Source: Sporomusaceae bacterium UBA7701
GTDB lineage: Bacteria; Bacillota; Negativicutes; Sporomusales; UBA7701
Reading direction: 5' to 3'
DNA length: 64,000 bases
NCBI GenBank assembly: GCA_002482545.1
Contig: DLGF01000012.1
Span: forward strand, 1-64,000
Part shown: positions 60,501 through 64,000 of the stretch, piece by piece
Numbering within the stretch: the stretch's first letter is position 1
Layout: the number at the start of each line of letters is the position of its first letter
Translations under genes and position numbers: made by a program
Notes under the pieces: model-generated
Database searches by the model: none
Seen by the model: the letters and a program-made list of their open reading frames with translations, nothing else
Told to the model about the DNA's origin: nothing

Positions 60501-60571
60501 AATAGGGCCCTCCTCTAATAGGCTTAAGGGAGGCGACGGGACCTAGGCCCGCCGCCCTTTAAACACAAAAA

Positions 60572-60823
60572 TTACTTGAGGAACGGGTTGGCAAATACCA
60601 GCACGATGGCGATAACGGCGCAGATAATGGGAACGGCCTCGATCAAGCCTACGGAAATCAGCATGTTGACCAGAAGAGTTCCTTTCGCTTCCGGCTGTCT
60701 GGCCATGCCCTCCACGGCTTTAGCGGTAACGAGACCGTCGCCGATGCCGGCGCCAACCGCAGCGAGACCGATCGCCAAACCAGCCCCGATTACCGAGGCA
60801 GCAACGATAATAGCATGTTCCAT
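60572..60823 (-). CDS. atpE: AtpE, ATP synthase c subunit
   Basis: An 83-residue hairpin that forms the rotor ring. Seen: two membrane helices with the loop ARQPEAKG, a glycine-rich first helix (GLAAVGAGIGDGL) and the ion-binding Glu in LIEAVPII. The sodium-binding signature (Gln in the first helix, Glu-Ser-Thr in the second) is absent: Asp and Glu-Ala-Val stand there. Protons are therefore the more likely coupling ion. The gene is followed by a 71-base gap before atpF. Confidence 0.97.
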   Translation of the reverse strand: MEHAIIVAASVIGAGLAIGLAAVGAGIGDGLVTAKAVEGMARQPEAKGTLLVNMLISVGLIEAVPIICAVIAIVLVFANPFLK

Positions 60824-60861
60824 GGTAAGTCCTCCTTTCCTGGGAATAAGTTTAACTCCAA

Positions 60862-61548
60862 CTAGTGGCTGTCTTTAAAAGCACTCGACAAATATGACAT
60901 GGACAGCATGGTGAAAATAAAAGCCTGCACCACGCCGACAAACACGCTGAATCCAAGCCAGATTATGTTCGGGATCGGTATCCACATCGGTACAAGGACC
61001 CCCAGAATGACAATCAATATTTCACCGGCGAGAATATTGCCGAAAAGACGGAAGCCAAGCGTAAGCGGCTTCGACAGTTCTTCGATGATATTAATCGGCA
61101 GCAGCCACCAGAACGGCTGGATAAAATGCCCCAAGTAGCCGCCGATTCCTTTATGTATAATCCCGAGCACCTGAACCAGCCCAATCACCATCAACGCCAG
61201 CCCCAGGGTGGTATTTAGGTCGCTGGTCGGCGAGGTCAGTCCAGGCACAAGCCCCAGCCAGTTCGCAATCAAGATAAACAGAAACAGGGTGATGATCAGC
61301 GGGGCAAGCGCTCGCCCTTTCGACCCCATGACCGAATCGATCTGATCGACCAGCGCTGTAACCAGCATCTCCAGCAAGTTCTGCCAGCCGGACGGAACCA
61401 GGCTAAGCCGCCGGGTTGCAAGAACCGCTATGCCGATGACAATCGCCATGACCAACCAAGTCATCATCAATGTGTCCATGTTGAACGCCAAGCCGGCCAG
61501 GTGCGCCACCTTGTGTCCACCTATTTCATGTCCTCCTCCGTGTCCCAT
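60862..61548 (-). CDS. atpB: AtpB, ATP synthase a subunit
   Basis: A 228-residue stator channel subunit. Seen: about five membrane helices, FLFILIANWLGLVPGLTSPTSDLNTTLGLA, IEELSKPLTLGFRLFGNILAGEILIV with the essential Arg, and the C-terminal GVVQAFIFTMLSMSYLSSAF. The first 20 residues are unusually His/Gly-rich (MGHGGGHEIGGHKVAH). Confidence 0.96.
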   Translation of the reverse strand: MGHGGGHEIGGHKVAHLAGLAFNMDTLMMTWLVMAIVIGIAVLATRRLSLVPSGWQNLLEMLVTALVDQIDSVMGSKGRALAPLIITLFLFILIANWLGLVPGLTSPTSDLNTTLGLALMVIGLVQVLGIIHKGIGGYLGHFIQPFWWLLPINIIEELSKPLTLGFRLFGNILAGEILIVILGVLVPMWIPIPNIIWLGFSVFVGVVQAFIFTMLSMSYLSSAFKDSH

Positions 61549-61572
61549 TCTTTCACCCCTTTCGCTCTAAGA

Positions 61573-61980
61573 TCAGCTTCGGCCATTCAAGACGGCTTTC
61601 AGTACGATGTAGGCAGCGTTCAGGATCATCACGATTTGCAGAGAAAACAGTCCGACAACCGCCGCCAGAAACGGAATGGCGTTCCACTGAAGCAGCAAAA
61701 CCAACGCCAACACCACAAAACACAGCCGCAAGATCCAGCCGGCCCTCATGTAGGCGACAGCCCGCTCCGGCGGTAATTCGGAGGCGCGTTTGACCCGGTA
61801 ACCCATCAGGAGAAAATATACCGCACTGATTACCGTCCCCAAAACAAGCCCCAAAACTGCCTCGGGCCGCCCCGCAAGGAGATACCCCCCCCCTGCGGCG
61901 GCCGCAAACAGAACCATTTGCAGTAGGGTTCTCCTCACTTCAATTGTGTATTCGTCCATGCCCATTTTACCAAATATCAT
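61573..61980 (-). CDS. atpI: ATP synthase subunit I
   Basis: A 135-residue membrane protein with four helices that helps assemble the c-ring. Seen: YTIEVRRTLLQMVLFAAAAGGGYLLAG, then VLGTVISAVYFLLMGYRVKRA and a C-terminal pair of helices. Its ATG overlaps the atpZ stop (ATGA). Internal ATGs at the MGMDEY segment are also possible starts. AtpI proteins diverge strongly, so the call rests partly on position. Confidence 0.85.
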   Translation of the reverse strand: MIFGKMGMDEYTIEVRRTLLQMVLFAAAAGGGYLLAGRPEAVLGLVLGTVISAVYFLLMGYRVKRASELPPERAVAYMRAGWILRLCFVVLALVLLLQWNAIPFLAAVVGLFSLQIVMILNAAYIVLKAVLNGRS

Positions 61981-62210
61981 TCATTGTTCATTTCGCGTTC
62001 GGCCTCAATTACCCGCTTATAAGTCGACCAGGCGCCGGACATCATCCCCAGAAGCACCCCGGCGACCGTGGCCCAGGGACCGGTGTCCAGCCAGTTGTCG
62101 GCCAGCCGGCCCAGGTATAAGCCAACCGCCACAGTGGTCACCATCGTCAGTCCGATCGTCCCCACCAGGGAGAAGGCTGTCCATATCTGGCCCTTGTCTT
62201 TTTTTTTCAC
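61977..62210 (-). CDS. atpZ: AtpZ/AtpQ-like F0F1 accessory membrane protein
   Basis: A 77-residue protein with two membrane helices. Seen: FSLVGTIGLTMVTTVAVGLYLGRLADNWLDTGPWATVAGVLLGMMSGAWSTY, matching the AtpZ family pattern G-x-LDxxLGTxPxxxxxGxxLG. AtpZ together with AtpI has been linked to magnesium or calcium transport and c-ring assembly. It is the first gene of the atp operon. Confidence 0.88.
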   Translation of the reverse strand: MKKKDKGQIWTAFSLVGTIGLTMVTTVAVGLYLGRLADNWLDTGPWATVAGVLLGMMSGAWSTYKRVIEAEREMNNE

Positions 62211-62293
62211 GGCTCCACTCCGTTCGCCCAGTTTCAGTAGGATATTATCCCCTTATCCACCAAGCGGAATGCAACACCTCGGTCCAAACGACA

Positions 62294-62322
62294 ATTATCT
62301 GAATTTCGCCGAGGGAGATCAA
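62294..62322 (-). promoter_or_regulatory. Possible sigma-A promoter of the atp operon
   Basis: Minus strand: TTGATC, 17 bases, GATAAT, about 85 bases before atpZ. The -35 keeps TTGA, the -10 keeps ATAAT. It is the best-spaced pair in the gap. Confidence 0.45.
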
Positions 62323-62432
62323 AATCCTTCCTATTGCGGAACTATTTTCATATACCAATTAAGTATTGATCCTGCCAACCCTGAATTTACAAAGCTTACC
62401 ACTGCTGCAAAATATGCATATTTATACGAAAC

Positions 62433-62452
62433 AGACGGCCCTTCGGCCGTCT
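62433..62452 (-). terminator. Hairpin terminator after wecB
   Basis: An 8-bp stem AGACGGCC with its complement and a CTTC loop lies 5 bases after the wecB stop. The minus-strand tail is GTTTCGT, a modest T-run. Confidence 0.6.
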
Positions 62453-62457
62453 GCTGA

Positions 62458-63621
62458 TTATCTTACGCGAACCGTATAGGACTCCGGGCGCTTTGCGGAT
62501 AATCCATAGCGCCACAAAATAAACTCCACGATTCGACGGGCTGCCGCCCCATCCCCGTAAGGGTTGCAGGCATTAGCCATCCGGTTGTACTCTTCCTTAT
62601 TGCGCAGCAATTTGCGCGTCTCGGCATGCACCCGCTCCCGGTCCGTGCCGATGAGCCTGACCGTACCGGCCTCGATGGCTTCCGGCCGCTCGGTCGTGTC
62701 ACGAAGCACCAGCACCGGTTTACCCAAGGAAGGCGCTTCTTCCTGAATGCCGCCCGAATCGGTAAGGACGAGATAGGAGCGGGCAATCAGATTGCCGAAG
62801 GGCTCGTAGTCGAGCGGGTCGATCAGGTGAACCCGGCCCAGACCGCCCAGTTCTTCCTTTACCACCTCGAGGACTTTAGGATTCTTATGAACGGGAAACA
62901 CCACTTCCACATCGGGGAATTCGGCGACAATATCCCGCAGCGCCTGATAGACGTGCCGCATCGGTTCGCCCAAATTCTCCCGGCGATGGGTCGTGACCAG
63001 AATGACCCGGTTTTCGCCGTATTGGATATGGCTCAGCGGCGCTTCGTTAAACCGATAATTTTTGTCGACAATCGCATGCAAAGCGTCAATTACGGTATTT
63101 CCGGTAACAAATATCGCTCCCGGCTCTACGGCTTCCGCCAGCAGGTTGTCCCGCGACCCGGAAGTCGGTGCGAAATGCAGTTCCGTGATTGCTCCGGTCA
63201 GCTTCCGGTTCATTTCCTCCGGAAAAGGAGAGTACTTATTACGAGTCCTCAGGCCGGCCTCCACATGCCCGACGGGAATCTGATGATAAAAGGCCGCCAA
63301 CGCTCCGGCAAAAGTCGTCGTCGTGTCGCCGTGGACCAGTACGATATCCGGGCGCTCCTTGGCCAACACTTCGTTCAGGCCGTTCATCGCCCGGCAGGTA
63401 ATGTCAAACAGCGTCTGACCCTGGGCCATAATGTCAAGGTCATAGTCCGGCCGGATCCTAAACAGCCCCAGCACCTGGTCGAGCATTTCCCGGTGCTGAG
63501 CCGTAACGGCGACTACCGGCGCGATCTGGTCAGGATACTTGGCGAGTTCTAGAACTACCGGCGCCATTTTGATGGCTTCCGGGCGCGTACCAAACACAGT
63601 CATGACCTTGATGCGGGACAT
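62458..63621 (-). CDS. wecB: WecB/MnaA, UDP-GlcNAc 2-epimerase (non-hydrolysing)
   Basis: A 387-residue enzyme that makes UDP-ManNAc for surface polysaccharide. Seen: VFGTRPEAIKMAPVV, VTAQHREMLDQVL, LVHGDTTTTFAGALAAFY, HVEAGLRT, PFPEEMNRKLTGAI, TTHRRENLGEP and the C-terminal LTDSGGIQEEAPSLGKPVLVLRDTTERPEAIEAGT. It is placed upstream of the atp genes as mnaA is near atpI in Bacillus. It follows a sugar-phosphate transferase gene. Confidence 0.96.
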   Translation of the reverse strand: MSRIKVMTVFGTRPEAIKMAPVVLELAKYPDQIAPVVAVTAQHREMLDQVLGLFRIRPDYDLDIMAQGQTLFDITCRAMNGLNEVLAKERPDIVLVHGDTTTTFAGALAAFYHQIPVGHVEAGLRTRNKYSPFPEEMNRKLTGAITELHFAPTSGSRDNLLAEAVEPGAIFVTGNTVIDALHAIVDKNYRFNEAPLSHIQYGENRVILVTTHRRENLGEPMRHVYQALRDIVAEFPDVEVVFPVHKNPKVLEVVKEELGGLGRVHLIDPLDYEPFGNLIARSYLVLTDSGGIQEEAPSLGKPVLVLRDTTERPEAIEAGTVRLIGTDRERVHAETRKLLRNKEEYNRMANACNPYGDGAAARRIVEFILWRYGLSAKRPESYTVRVR

Positions 63622-63673
63622 GCGAGTTCACTCCATTCGGGATAAAATCAGAGGCAGGCTGTCCGCCTGCCCT

Positions 63674-64000
63674 CTAATGGCTTTCCACCGAGCCGGTATC
63701 TTTCAGAACGCCGATCTTTTTGGCGCCAAAGAACGCACCGCCCAGCAACAATAAAATAATTACTGCGCCGAAGCCCTTGTTGACCTCGGTCAGCGCGATG
63801 GCGCTCAGTCCCAGGCAGCCGCTGATGACATACATGAGCAGCACCGCCTGCTTCTGGGTCAGGCCCATTTCCAACAGCCGGTGGTGCAGGTGCCCCTTGT
63901 CCGGCTTGAAGATAGGACGACCGTTGGAATAACGGCGGATAATGGCAAATGCGGTATCCATGATCGGCAGGCCAAGCGCCACGATCGGAACGACCAGCGC
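63674..64000 (-). CDS. Polyprenyl-phosphate sugar-1-phosphate transferase (WecA/TagO type), C-terminal part
   Basis: The last 109 codons of a MraY/WecA-family membrane enzyme; the rest lies beyond the window. Seen: VALGLPIMDTAFAIIRR, with the conserved Asp-Thr, GRPIFKPDKGHLHHRLLEMGLTQKQAVLLMY (the HLHHRL motif is typical of WecA/TagO), and two C-terminal membrane helices. It starts glycan chains on undecaprenyl phosphate. It is read as open to the window edge on the minus strand. Confidence 0.92.
   Translation of the reverse strand, partial: ALVVPIVALGLPIMDTAFAIIRRYSNGRPIFKPDKGHLHHRLLEMGLTQKQAVLLMYVISGCLGLSAIALTEVNKGFGAVIILLLLGGAFFGAKKIGVLKDTGSVESH

Noticed and set aside
1..64000. CRISPR arrays, insertion sequences, prophage genes, rRNA and tRNA
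   Set aside because: No regularly spaced repeats, transposase or phage proteins, or RNA-gene signatures were seen on either strand.

Overview
The window comes from a spore-forming Firmicute with an outer membrane, i.e. the class Negativicutes and most likely the Sporomusaceae. It carries sporulation genes (spoIID, spoIIQ, spoIIID, ywmB) beside a full Kdo-lipid A pathway, Lpt, BamA, TamB, Mla, an SLH-domain porin and flagellar P- and L-ring genes. No species name can be given from the sequence. Every convincing gene is on the minus strand, so the window is read from high to low coordinates. I saw no rRNA, tRNA, CRISPR array, insertion sequence, prophage or clear sign of recent transfer.

Layout in transcription order. 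(1) 64000-62458: the C-terminal end of a polyprenyl-phosphate sugar-phosphate transferase (cut by the window edge) and wecB. (2) 62210-55196: F-type ATP synthase operon atpZ-atpI-atpB-E-F-H-A-G-D-C, with a terminator. (3) 55053-49645: ywmB, murA, spoIID, spoIIQ, spoIIID and an mreB/mbl homologue, a block also seen in monoderm Bacilli and Clostridia. (4) 49508-44767: flgF, flgG, flgA, flgH, flgI and flgJ (rod-binding domain only), with a possible sigma-28 promoter and a strong terminator hairpin. (5) 44734-41117: three secreted or anchored proteins (AMIN plus phosphodiester glycosidase, a tiny lipoyl-like protein, a SpoIVB/S55-like protein). (6) 40686-37862: mlaE-mlaF-mlaD, where MlaD carries a C-terminal beta-barrel. 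(7) 37736-36441: tolC, behind a near-consensus promoter overlapped by operator-like palindromes. (8) 36269-22528: tamB, a sigma factor, a single-pass membrane protein, bamA, an unassigned outer-membrane protein, three Skp/OmpH paralogues, lpxD, a YjbH-like barrel and a lipid A acyltransferase. (9) 22295-2038: an unusual ABC transporter pair, then lpxC, fabZ, lpxA, lpxI, lpxB, msbA, waaA, lpxK, kdsB, kdsA, kdsD, kdsC, a second acyltransferase, lptC, lptA, lptB, an LptF/G permease and a DUF3084 protein. (10) 2037-1: a possible structured RNA, a long leader with an anti-Shine-Dalgarno segment, and an OmpM-type SLH porin.

Together regions 4-10 encode nearly a complete outer membrane: lipid A and Kdo synthesis, export (MsbA, Lpt), protein insertion (BamA, Skp/OmpH, TamB), phospholipid traffic (Mla), efflux (TolC) and tethering to the wall (OmpM). 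LptD is not in the window, so it must lie elsewhere or be replaced.

The best candidates for undescribed biology are: the ABC pair at 19157-22295, whose large periplasmic helical subunit ends in an EAA-like coupling motif; the sigma factor and adjacent single-pass membrane protein inside the tamB-bamA operon, which look like an envelope-sensing sigma/anti-sigma pair; the unassigned outer-membrane protein next to bamA; and the folded leader of the porin gene. Start codons were chosen by Shine-Dalgarno position where possible; several are GTG or TTG.
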